From Archegozetes longisetosus (Eukaryota; Arthropoda; Arachnida; Sarcoptiformes; Trhypochthoniidae): 64,000 nucleotides of DNA. Below, in pieces: positions 20,439 through 30,442 of the stretch (positions are counted from its first letter, which is position 1; every line of letters starts with the position of its first letter). The notes under the pieces were generated by a model. The model was given only the letters and a program-made list of their open reading frames with translations, searched no databases and was not told the DNA's origin. The translations under genes and the position numbers were made by a program. The DNA lies in assembly GCA_018873245.2 (NCBI GenBank), contig JAEMBT020000009.1, positions 12,001,112 through 12,065,111 of the forward strand, in the 5' to 3' direction.

Positions 20439-21471
20439 TTTACAAAATATTCGAGAATATTGTTTCTTACTCGTTTTCGGATTACTTTTTCAACACGATA
20501 AGCAATTCCAGCACTCACAGGTTGTAATTCTTCTCGATAATAGCGTCTATCTGATTCAGAACCTTTGAAATCTTTTATTGTATATTGCGCTTTTCCAAGT
20601 TTTCTCAAGTTTTCAGCTACTGTAAAAGTTTGATCTGTCCAATTGGGATAATATCCTCTATCGAATTTCGATAAATCATACTTCTTTCTTACTGTAGTTC
20701 CAATGTTCAACTGATTTTTTTCACGTTGTTTCTTAAAATAAATTTCTTTCAAACTTTTCACGCCATATAAGTTTTGGAATACCAGCCTTTCATTCGATTC
20801 ATCTACATCTATCGGCCTCATTTTTATAGATCTGTGCCATCTCTTATTATAAGAATCAACCAAGTCTTCGAGTATATCTATATAGTTTCTTGTTCCTTGT
20901 GCTGTGAAGTAGCGAAACATTTTATCTTTCAAAGTTCTATTAACTCGTTCAATCACGCTACATTTGATTTTAACGTCTTGAGAGGTAAAATATTTTACCT
21001 TCATAGATTGACAGAACGATTTGAATTCAGCATTATTGAATTCTTTTCCTCTATCCGTTTGAATTTTCATTGGCTTTCTTTCACGGAAAATCTTTTGAAA
21101 CACTCAATTATACTAGTCGAAGACTTTGATTTCAATGGGAAAACCCATAAATATTTGCTTAGACAATCAATTACTGTTAAAAGATATTTGTATCCTCTAT
21201 TTTGTCTAGAAAATTCTTGCATATCGACTAAATCCGCTTGAAACTGCTCATCAATATGACTCACATAAATCTTATTTCGTACAAAGTTTTTTCTTGCTGG
21301 ACGATGCAAAGTATAAGAAATTTGACCCGATAGCCACTTGTTCACGTCACTTAATTTTAATGTTGGAAATTTAATTTTAGCAAACTTGAACAAAGTCTCT
21401 GCACTTCCGTACGAAGCAGGATGTTTCAAGTCATAATATAATTTATCAAGATATTCAGTAAAGTCGTCCAT
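20360..21471 (-). pseudogene. Retroviral-type integrase with chromodomain, one frame break
   Basis: Two frames, 21067-21471 and 20360-21103. The first holds an N-terminal helix region with HPASYGSAETL, then the first catalytic Asp (FQADLVDMQ) and DCLSKYLWVFP. The second holds TDRGKEFNN (second Asp) and the catalytic Glu in SVIERVNRTLK, a DD35E arrangement, then YNKRWHRSI, and an SH3-like region. The last 45 residues are a chromodomain (YRVEKVI, EYFVKWMNYP, NSWIPAKDL), which probably steers insertion to marked chromatin. The frame changes at about 21093 beside an A run, between the two Asp residues. Polinton integrases perform the insertion that leaves 6-bp duplications. Confidence 0.9.
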
Positions 21472-21474
21472 ATT

Positions 21475-22206
21475 TTATTCGTGAGGTTCTGATTCCCAAT
21501 TTACTGGTAAATCGAAATTTCTCTTATTCAAATTTTCGTTGTCGTCACTGTTAACATCAAATGTTTCCCAAGTTTTTCTTCTTCTTTTGACCGGACTATC
21601 TTCTTCTTCTGAACTTTTTACATCAGTTTCACGCATGCGCCTTCGTTTCAAGATTTTTCTCTCGTCTTTATTCGTCGTCCCTTCTCTATTCTGTATCTTA
21701 GGTCGAATTATAGGTTTTGTAACATCTGATAAATTTATATAATCGTCATCCGCATTATTACTTATATTATTATAAATATTCAATAATTTCATTTTAATGT
21801 TCTCATTGATAATGAGTTCTGGTTCAACTTTGGCTTCGTGCAACAATGATACAAATTCATTTTGTCCCGCAAGAAATTTTCCATCAGTCATTGCATGACT
21901 GATTAAAGCTACTAAATCACTGTCTTTAACGAAATCTCCGCTCTTGTTTCTCACTCTACCAACAATATCGTACGCATTGATTTTCGCCAGTTTGAGTAGA
22001 ATCTTCATAATATTAATAATTTTATTAGTCTGAGTTATAATTTTCTTTGGTCGTTTTGTATTGCTACTACTGGCAATACGAGCATTCTGTTCACTTGTAG
22101 GTAAACTAATTCCAGCCCCTGATTCATTGGCTTTTACAGAATCACTCTCAACGATATTTACACTCTCCAATTCAGCAGGCATCGCAACCATTTTTCTAAC
22201 ACTCAT
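21475..22206 (-). CDS. Unknown Polinton protein with basic nuclear-localisation-like tail
   Basis: 243 aa, intact. Residues about 65-145 form a helical domain (IMKILLKLAKINAYD...RVRNKSGDFV...LISHAM...EFVSLL) that I have seen in proteins neighbouring the integrase of other animal Polintons; its role is unknown. The C-terminal half is acidic/basic with Lys-Arg clusters (ILKRRRMRE, VKRRRKTWE) that could be nuclear-localisation signals. It ends three bases before the integrase ATG, so the two are probably on one transcript. Confidence 0.5.
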   Translation of the reverse strand: MSVRKMVAMPAELESVNIVESDSVKANESGAGISLPTSEQNARIASSSNTKRPKKIITQTNKIINIMKILLKLAKINAYDIVGRVRNKSGDFVKDSDLVALISHAMTDGKFLAGQNEFVSLLHEAKVEPELIINENIKMKLLNIYNNISNNADDDYINLSDVTKPIIRPKIQNREGTTNKDERKILKRRRMRETDVKSSEEEDSPVKRRRKTWETFDVNSDDNENLNKRNFDLPVNWESEPHE

Positions 22207-22207
22207 T

Positions 22208-22570
22208 TTACTTCATAACTTTTCTAATAATTGCTCCGGAAAGATGGCCTAATGCAGCAGCAGCAGCCGGTATTAGAATTGGTAATATACCACCAGTTTG
22301 CTCAATAACTTTTTTCCTCTTGGAAGCACACTTTGCCGTTTTAGGGCAATCCAAAGCTTTAAGTACTCTTGCGTGACGTTTCAATTTTCTCTTTTGAGTA
22401 GATTTGACCGGAATATTCCCTTTAATATAATTGTGAGCCAATTCTGAAAGAGAATTGAACAAAACTTTATCACTACTTATCTCTTTAAGTATCAAATTTC
22501 TCTTCTTAGGGTCTTTGATTTTTGCTAATAAAGTCAAAAAGTCTATAGTCCTTTTCACCGATTTGGACAT
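22208..22570 (-). CDS. Small basic core-like protein (adenovirus pX-like)
   Basis: 120 aa, intact. Helical N-terminus (KKRNLILKEI, LSELAHNYIKGNIPV), then a Lys/Arg-rich middle with a DCPKTAKC Cys pair, then a Gly-Gly and hydrophobic C-terminus (GGILPILIPAAAAALGHL). This architecture recurs in many animal Polintons and adintoviruses, where it has been compared with the adenovirus core protein X; the assignment is by pattern memory, not alignment. It ends one base before the next gene. Confidence 0.6.
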   Translation of the reverse strand: MSKSVKRTIDFLTLLAKIKDPKKRNLILKEISSDKVLFNSLSELAHNYIKGNIPVKSTQKRKLKRHARVLKALDCPKTAKCASKRKKVIEQTGGILPILIPAAAAALGHLSGAIIRKVMK

Positions 22571-22655
22571 TTTCTACGAAGTTGACTGTTCAATGATTAC
22601 CTTTTAAATAAGCAAATATTTAACTTCTTCGTGAATTTATATCTTGAAAAACGAA

Positions 22656-23354
22656 TCACTCTTTCCTAACATAGTAATGGGGCGCAAAACGCGTCCTGAT
22701 CTTAAGTTCCGGCGGTAGTTCCTCCTCTGTGATTCTTGTACGAAAGCGAAACTCGTCTGGTGTGTCAGGTTTCAAATCAATTAACAAGTAGCTGAAAGGC
22801 TTCGAGGTTGCATCAGCAAAAATTTTCTGGAATGTTTTAGTCTTTTCGCCGAAAATTTGATATTCTAAATGCTTTATTTGGCTGCTATTCCTGAAGCTTT
22901 TCATTAGAATCATGTATTGACTATTCAGGTTGATATTTCTCATCTCTTTTCCTTGATGAAAAATATTTTGCACTATAAAGAAGACGCTAACATTCAAGTG
23001 ATGACTCCCTTTTGTAAATAGATCACTCATTTCGGAACTTTTCGTCATTTCAGTCATCATATCATCAATCACAATTATGTGAGGTTTCAGAAGCAAAACT
23101 TCTTCGGGCTTTATCAAATAATCAAAATACTTCACGTCAACATCATCACTAATTGATTCTTTGTATAAATTTTGATACTGTCCATAGCACCATATCACTT
23201 TTAATTTATCTTTGACATCAATTTCGAAAGAATCCTTATAATTCTTGAGTATTCTTCTTACAAGAATAGTCTTTCCGCTAAAGCTTGGTCCTGAAACAAT
23301 ACACGTGAAAGGATGTCTAAATTTAAGAAACTTTGAGTTGATGTTTTCGTTCAT
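22656..23354 (-). CDS. Genome-packaging ATPase (FtsK/HerA, A32-like)
   Basis: 232 aa, intact frame and normal length for the family. Walker A is GPSFSGKT near residue 21, and Walker B is HIIVIDDMM near residue 94 (hydrophobic stretch then DD), with a downstream Gln (FIIVQN-type sensor, here FFIVQN). These ATPases pump DNA into the capsid. It sits between the IAP and the pX-like gene, all on the minus strand. Confidence 0.9.
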   Translation of the reverse strand: MNENINSKFLKFRHPFTCIVSGPSFSGKTILVRRILKNYKDSFEIDVKDKLKVIWCYGQYQNLYKESISDDVDVKYFDYLIKPEEVLLLKPHIIVIDDMMTEMTKSSEMSDLFTKGSHHLNVSVFFIVQNIFHQGKEMRNINLNSQYMILMKSFRNSSQIKHLEYQIFGEKTKTFQKIFADATSKPFSYLLIDLKPDTPDEFRFRTRITEEELPPELKIRTRFAPHYYVRKE

Positions 23355-23415
23355 CTTCAGATAATGAATAAGACCGTTTGTAAAATTCTAAATAAGTTTT
23401 ATTAGCTCAAAAATT

Positions 23416-24393
23416 TTAGCTCAAAATTACATCGTAACGCCTCTTTATGAGAGAGCGACAAATAGGACAATGAATAAGTCTAACAGAGCAGTCTTTGCAT
23501 GTCACAACATGTTTACAGTTGAATCTCACAGAAACTTCGTTATCGAAACAGATTTTACACACCAGGCTACTTTCCAAAGTAATTGAATTTCGGGATTCGT
23601 GGCGTTTGTTTTCAAATTCCGCAATTATTTGAACATCACTGGATAGAATTTGTTGAATGTATTGGCACTGTGGAAATATTTCTCGATGAACTTCAAATGG
23701 ATCCGATTCTCTATTCCATCCACCAATGACACATCGACAAAAAGCACATTGAACGTGATCATTGAGTAGACAATAGAAAAATCCTGCTTCTGCCATAATT
23801 TCAGGGTGTGGAGCTGTGAGAGGCCATTCATTAACACGAAAGGATTCCAATCTTCTGTTTCTATTTTTCATCATTTGAAAGAAACTTTCAATAGAAATGA
23901 TTGAATTAGGCCTATCAGTAGCTGGAATCTTAATTGGCGACTTGTAATAGGCTTCAATTTCTTGCAAACTTCCGTTTCCCGAAAAATGAGGTCTTCTAAT
24001 TTCTCTAGTCGGAGGTCTTTCTAAATCGCATGAAACAACGGAATCAAAATTTTCTTCAAGATTTCTGATTTCTCTCGAAGGAGCAAGTGAAACTGCCAAC
24101 GGAGTTGGTGAACTTCCAAGAGCCAAACGATTGATGGAAAGATCAATTCCTTTGAGAAATGGACAATTTGGTGATTGTGATCGATGCATCAAAAACGGAT
24201 GTGTTGATGAAACCGAACCGGGGATCCTGATGTTGCAGCTGAAGCAAATGATTTCATCCCTGTGAGATTCGTAATAAAATCCAGCAGACACCAATCTGTG
24301 ATAGTCAATATTGCCATGATTCCAACTCTGAAAAGTACTAGCTCTGACAGAATGATGTCGTAGTAACTCGTGTCTGATGTATTCAGCTGACAT
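23416..24393 (-). CDS. Inhibitor of apoptosis protein (2 BIR + RING) carried by the Polinton
   Basis: 325 aa, intact. BIR 1 (about residues 12-80) has the Cys-x2-Cys-x16-His-x6-Cys zinc pattern (CFSCNI ... H ... CPFL). BIR 2 (about 180-250) has CAFC, GGW, and H ... CQYI. A C-terminal RING (about 275-320) reads CKICFDNE, CKHVVTC, CPICRS. Such two-BIR plus RING proteins in insects and baculoviruses block caspases or their activators, and the RING gives ubiquitin-ligase activity (family knowledge). It is the only Polinton gene here with an obvious host-control role, it lies between the ATPase and polymerase genes on the same strand, and unlike the replication and capsid genes it has no frame break. 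A capture from an arthropod host or another DNA virus is inferred. Confidence 0.92.
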   Translation of the reverse strand: MSAEYIRHELLRHHSVRASTFQSWNHGNIDYHRLVSAGFYYESHRDEIICFSCNIRIPGSVSSTHPFLMHRSQSPNCPFLKGIDLSINRLALGSSPTPLAVSLAPSREIRNLEENFDSVVSCDLERPPTREIRRPHFSGNGSLQEIEAYYKSPIKIPATDRPNSIISIESFFQMMKNRNRRLESFRVNEWPLTAPHPEIMAEAGFFYCLLNDHVQCAFCRCVIGGWNRESDPFEVHREIFPQCQYIQQILSSDVQIIAEFENKRHESRNSITLESSLVCKICFDNEVSVRFNCKHVVTCKDCSVRLIHCPICRSLIKRRYDVILS

Positions 24394-24539
24394 GCTCGTT
24401 CTCGTACACGATAGTGAGAACTAAATGATACAAGTCGATTGAACGCCGAACGTCCAAGCATTTTCCAATTTTTTTTGCGCAAAATCTATACAAAAGTAAT
24501 ATCTGTTGACATCTATGAGAATATATTGAAACAACAAAA

Positions 24540-24642
24540 AATCATACGGCGTAGCCGTATATTATGGCTACGCCATACATTATGGCTTCGCCATACACTA
24601 TGGCTTCACCATATACTATGCCGAAGGCATATGCCGGGCCGA
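24540..24642. repeat. Short palindromic tandem repeats between IAP and polymerase
   Basis: About four units of roughly 20 bp (tatggctacgccatacat, tatggcttcgccatacac, tatggcttcaccatatac), each able to fold on itself (ggcgtagcc, gccgaaggc). They lie between the polymerase stop and the IAP start. They could act as an RNA hairpin or 3'-end element, or simply be a simple-repeat expansion. Confidence 0.6.
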
Positions 24643-27600
24643 CTATCTATAACCAAAAGGAATTGTTGTATAATCATGCGGTTTTATTATCCTTTTATCG
24701 TAAACGAATCGATATTTTTTCCTAATTTCCTTTGTCATCAGCTCGAGAAACGGTGAAACAGTTATAGTTTTCTGTGGTACGTCCAATACGATTGGTGACG
24801 GTGGTGGAGGTGGTGGTGGTGGTGGTGCTCCTCCTGCTGCTACTTTACTTTGATCATCGTTATTTTCACGGATACTCCTTTGATGTCTTATCGCATCATC
24901 TATCAGACGCTTCATGGCTTCGAAATTGACAATATTGGAAGCTATAAAATTCAGTGATAAGCCTTTCACTTTGCAAAAGTATTTCCTTATGCCTGAATTT
25001 GGATAATAAGCTTCGTAGGCGTAATTTTTACTTCCACACGAGGCAAATTTTGTTATATAAGCATCCGGTTCTTCCGGTGTTGTTATTTCATTAGTCAAGT
25101 CACCTATGAATTCCCCCGTTTCGGGAATATAATCACGTGGTCGAGCGTAGAATATTATAGAGTCTGTATCAAAGTACAAAATCCTTTCTTTCAATTTATC
25201 AAGCAATTCAAACAATTCAAGTCTTGCATATGAAGTGACCCAAGATGCAATAAAAATACTAGAATGAGACGGAGATTCAATGTAATTTTCTTCCTTCTCG
25301 AAAGTAACTTGTAGTGTCTCATCAGAAATCAGTAGAGCATCGGTTACGGAAACAGTATTATCTGATAGTAGTTTAAAAAATTCTTGTGGTTCTGTAATGT
25401 ATTGAGTTTTATTCAGGTTATAACTCTGTCCGAATTTACCCCAAAAGCTGACGACAACTAGTTTTCCTAGAGCTCTCATTCCCGGGTTATATTTGATACA
25501 ATCTTTATCTAATTTGATATTTTCTTTTTCTTCATACAGTTTGATATAGTCGTCTTTTTCTGTGTCAGTCATGTCATTCCTTGGCCAGCCGCTAGCTTCA
25601 ACTTTTAACTTTATATACGCATTTATGAAGTCTGTGAATAGGCCAGTATCATTTAGATTCTGAGGCTTTAGCTCAGGAAAATGCCAGACTTCATAGACTT
25701 CTATAATTTTATAATTTTTCTCCAAAGATTTCTTTATTTCCATTGTAGTCCATGTGCCTACTATACTTCTTTCATCATCGCTATGATCGCACTTGTCCAA
25801 TTTTTCTGTCTGAGCACATTTGTAGCACAAGGGAAACATTAATCTATTTCTCAATCGGACCGGTAAAACAGCGAAATATAGATTGGTTGGCGGTAAAATT
25901 TTGCAGAATATAAAACCATCATAATGGGAAATATTCGTATCGAAATCTTTGACTATTCTAATTGGATGACCAATAGGATACTTTTTTCTCTTTACAACGT
26001 ATGGGTAAAGAGAAGTAAAATCCATATAAAATATTTTTTCATCTCCATCGCAACAATGATATAATTTTGATGCGTTACATCGACCTCCGAAAAAGCTATC
26101 TCGAGGATCTAATGGTGGTCTCTGCTTTTTATCCTTCAAATGATTGACATGATCAATGAAAAAATTATCCAAAGCCTTATCTTTCTTTCTCATTGATTTC
26201 AATTTGCATTCCCACATAGTTATCAGTTGATAGCCTCGGGTCTTCAAGTACTCTTCTTTCTGCTCGAGCTGTTGGTATAAATATTCCATTGAAAGACCAT
26301 TGAAAGGGTTGTGTATAGTTGATCGCTTCGTTGGATAACATTCTCTACATCCATGCCACAAATCTCCGTAAAATTCAAATATCTTCTTCTGATCTTCAAT
26401 TAATCCGTCGACGTAATATCTGCCAATTTTTATTTCTCGTCTGATAAAAACCTTCTCAGTTTGTTCTACATAATCGAGCCATGCACTTCCTACATATGAC
26501 GACTTTCTTCTAGGTTCATATCCATTAGGAGGATAAATAGCTATCTGATTTGGTTTGAGATAATTAGTCTTGAATACTTCCATACAGCTCTGAGCAATCG
26601 TTATTGAACGACAAAGTGGATCGATTTCTGACACACTTTGGAATATCTGTCTAAATGTCATCATACATCTCATTAATATATCAACATCGGATTTGCAATA
26701 TTTTAATATTTCCGAATCGAATTTGAATTCTTTATGTTTTTGCTCATCGTACCATTCAAGAAATTTTTCTCTTTCTTTTTCGATCATGTAATCAGCATCA
26801 TAATACTCGATTGCCGGCCATTCACCAACATAATTTTCGTTACCAGGCTTATTGAAGTAAAACGGAAAAACACCTTTTTCTACTTGAGATTCCAAACCAA
26901 AAGTCTGAGGAAGTTTCCTGAGAGGCATCGGTAGAAATGAGAGCGAATCTATAAACTTTATGTTTTTAATTCTCATTGAGAGAATTTTAGTTCCTTTCCT
27001 TATTACACTAGGAGTCATTCTATTGTTCACACAATATTTTAGTATAAATTGAGAATCGTATCCTCTACTGTTATGAGCAATTACATATATTTTAATGTCT
27101 GATTTCAGTTTCATGTACATCTTTTTCTCTTTGACAAAATTAGCATAAGTTTCAAAAATGAATATGTTGAAATCTCTCACAGTATTCGATCCTTTGAACA
27201 CATATTCCTTTTTGCCACAGAATTGACACCAAATATTCTTTCTATCTCTCGATTCTGGGTCCCAACACTCGTCACAGGTAACGTTGACGACACATAAATT
27301 TGGTTTGTGTATATACTCATTCATTTTCTGTGGTATTTGTTGGCTCTCGAAATCGTAAAATATAAAAATCTTGGGTAACTGATCTTCTTTCATTATTTTG
27401 ATCTTGTCGTTCGACATAATGAAACAATGATGTCCAGAAAAAGGAACCAGAACTTTACAAATCCGGCACTTGTACTTCCCACAGTGATGAACTTTTGTTT
27501 TTAAAGTTTTTGAACAATGACTGCACTTCCATATTTTAGGACAAATTTTCGTTTTATCCTTATGCTTTTTGAAGCAGACTTCATTTGCGAATTCTCGGTT

Positions 27601-28554
27601 GCATTCATTGCACCTAACTAGTGTCACTCCAGTTCTACATTGATTTGTATCATAACAGTATTTGCATATTCCGTCGCAACAGTGACTCGTTCTACCAGTG
27701 AAACCCTTCAAACACTTTTTGCAGAAATGATCGCAACCAAGAAAAGCCCTAATGCTCAATAGTGCATCACAATGATTTTCCGACATGAACAGATAAAGTT
27801 GCTTTTCTGCTTGAGGTCCAACATAATAATAAGATTTTGATGCTGTCACAACTACAAGTTGGTATTCGGGCGATAAAACATTTTGAAACTTACTGAAATC
27901 TTCAAACTTTACGCCAGTATCTGTGACAGTCACCTCAGCTTTTTTACACAATTCTACAGCTCTTTTATACTGAATTTGTCTCAAATCAGCTCTAATTCTT
28001 CTCCATTCTAAACCTTTGATACCGTCTTCATATGCTTTAGCAACAACAATTGAGCGCGCAACACAATAACCATCACTAACTGTTTGAACAAGTTTTTAGA
28101 ATTTTGTCTCCACTTCCCAATATTGATCAAATTATATCTATTTCTTGATCCGCCAACTCCGTTTTGTCGAACATGTATTATGTCAACTTCTATCAAACCG
28201 TTCATCAGAAAATCTCTTTTGACTGACTGACTTTTATGATTTCATTCAAAAGAGTTTCACTTGTAAAATCTTGTATCCTTCTGAAAGGTGTGAAGATATC
28301 GTAGTCGAGAGACTGATTGCGAAGCGCAATTCGAACATAGTCGTCGTCTTTGCCGCTCTCAGTAGTCGATGTATAATAGAATTCAAAGTAATTTCCAATT
28401 GAATTATAACACTTTCAATGTTTATTTCATTATTTCCAGTATTGTAAGTACATTTAACTTTAGCATTATAAGTTTTCATTCCGAATCTACGACTGAAACC
28501 TTCATATCTATCAATTATTTCCCAGTCTATACGAAATTCACCCGGCAAAGACAT
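24643..28554 (-). pseudogene. Polinton DNA polymerase B (protein-primed type), three N-terminal frame breaks
   Basis: The main frame (24643-27984) gives 1113 aa. It starts with Cys/His zinc-finger motifs, then the exonuclease motifs FYDFESQ, AHNSRGYDSQFIL and YCKSDVDIL, the polymerase motif A form DFTSLYPYV, a KxxxxxxG region (SFWGKFGQ), and motif C YFDTDSI. Near the C-terminus is a run of nine prolines (at 24800-24835), unusual for the family. Upstream, the conserved N-terminal region continues to about 28554 but in shifting frames, with changes at about 28095 (T run on plus), 28210 and 28370. The enzyme would replicate the element from a protein primer. Inactive as sequenced unless the indels are errors. 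Confidence 0.92.
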
Positions 28555-28838
28555 TTTTCAAAATGACTTACAATTCTAACCGACAATACGGTGAACCGAG
28601 TGGTAGACCACACATGCGCATTCAAGTTATATTTAAAGGCGTACATGAAGCAATGTTTAATATATTTTTATTTAATCATTAAAAATGCTTTCTAATCTAA
28701 TCGAATATACTAATAAAATTATAATTGATAAGGAATAGAAAATCAATTGATATAATGTTCTGAATATAAAAAATTATGAACTAATCATAAGAGATAAAAT
28801 TAATTTTTCAAAATGCTTCTCCAATGAATTCATTCAAC

Positions 28839-30218
28839 TTAAATGCGAGGACGCTTCTCATTCGGTTCTTCTTCTTCTACACATCTGGAAAGTGCCTCGA
28901 ATTCATCCAATTCTCGTTTCCTTTGATTCAGGCATCCAATGACCTTAGATTTCCAAGTTGGATCTTTAAATCCATAGCTTTGTTTCACGGCATCGAGTAG
29001 TTGTTCAGGCTTTTCGATCATAGTCGGAAGTAGCTTATATTTTGCCTCCTGACCAAGAACTTCATTAAGGTTTAGTAGTTTAGAGTAATACTCAAACAAT
29101 TCGTTAAAACATTTTTTCGCTTCGCTGTTATTCAGATTTTGCATCAACAGATCAAGCAACTCCTCCTCCACAAGTTCTTTCTTGCAATCATGCTCGTCAT
29201 AAACAAGACTTTCTTCTTTACATCCGTTACATCTTTGCTTAATAATCATTCTGACTTTTTCTGCCACGACTGAAGAGTAGATTAACTTCACCAATTCTTG
29301 CATTTTCTCATCTTTAGCTGATTGGTATTCCATTACGAATATAAGAATTTTGGCAAAATGCTGAAGCATGCCTTGTTCTTGTTCATCGATCAAGATACCA
29401 AATTTAGCATTTCGATCAATTATGCTTACGACAATGCTTTGATAGATATTACTGGGTCGTTCGAAGCAGATGTATTTGCCTTCTTTTTCACCTGGAACTT
29501 CCTGAGAAATTGAACGTTTCTCAATTTGATGCATTATCCACTGAAATTGAGTTGGAGTAAGAGAAACAGTAATTGGATTTGCATTTTCGCCGCGATTAAG
29601 TCTGAATTCCATCCTTATGAAATTGTAAATACTGCCTTCCGGAGTCTTCCATGGATTTCTGACAACAGCCGCGTGCAGTGATCTATTCGCATCTCTCAAA
29701 ATGTAGCTCAATTGAAACGAGATGATTGTTTCACTCTAATCATCATCATAATCGAAATTAATCGTATTGCAATAGAAAGTTTAAAGATTATGATTAGTTT
29801 TGGAATAATAGTGTTAAACTAAACTAAGATTTACTAATACTGAAACATTGAAACTAAAATCTATATATTTTCAGAACATTTAAAGAAATATGACTCGTAA
29901 TAAGAAAATATTTGAATACATACAATTAAACAGATTTCGATTAATGATTTTTATCAAATGAAACTTGTTAAAATGAAATAAAAAAAAAGTATACAGAAAA
30001 TTAATGCATAATTCAAATGTTATATAGCGTCATATTTTATATGAATGAAACAAAACTGAAGATTTGAAGATTCAACTTAAATATGAAAAAGACGTCACGT
30101 CTTATATGAATAAAACATTTAAAAAGTAATAGAATAGAATAGAATAGAATTCTTTAAAATAAAATGTATATAAGAAAAATCATACCTCAAAAGGTTTAGA
30201 AGATTTCGGGTTTGCCAT
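28839..30218 (-). CDS. Unknown Polinton protein, possibly two exons
   Basis: The body (28839-29735) is an open frame with no ATG before residue 34 of the usual reading. An upstream exon is plausible: 30186-30218 encodes ATG plus ten codons (MANPKSSKPFE) and ends at a donor (gtatga); an acceptor at 29736-29737 (attag) joins it in phase 0, giving about 309 aa and a 448-bp intron. The protein has a beta-rich N-terminus (FIRMEFRLNRG, ITVSLTPTQFQWIM) vaguely like PC4-type single-strand DNA-binding folds, a CNGC pair, and an acidic C-terminus ending EKRPRI. No firm family. It lies upstream of the polymerase on the same strand. Confidence 0.45.
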
Positions 30219-30442
30219 CGAGTAAAGACTTTAGAAGAAGAAGAACCAGTCTCGGCAAGTCAAATGTATTATATGAATACAAATAATTTACAAAATTGCA
30301 ACTTCAATCTAGAATCTAAACCAGATTCTAAGATCTGCGCAAAATCTAGGACGAATACATTTTTAAGGGGTATACTAAAAAACTTTATTGAAATTGTTAT
30401 TATAATATTAGATAAATTGATTAAATTAATATAAAATTATTA
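29736..30442. other. Non-coding stretch in the Polinton, with a GAATA microsatellite
   Basis: AT-rich. It holds the possible intron and first exon of the 28.8-kb gene, and a (aatag)n-like microsatellite at 30128-30150. The phrase gacgtcacgtcttatatgaa-like at 30090-30110 repeats one at 30030-30045. No other coding signal. Confidence 0.4.

Noticed and set aside
20774..21241. 155-codon plus-strand ORF inside the integrase
   Set aside because: Antisense shadow of the integrase coding sequence; no domain.
16754..29735. Reading the element as an integrated adenovirus or a nucleocytoplasmic large DNA virus piece
   Set aside because: TIRs, the 6-bp TSD, a retroviral-type integrase with chromodomain and the gene set are those of a Polinton/adintovirus; adenoviruses have no integrase.
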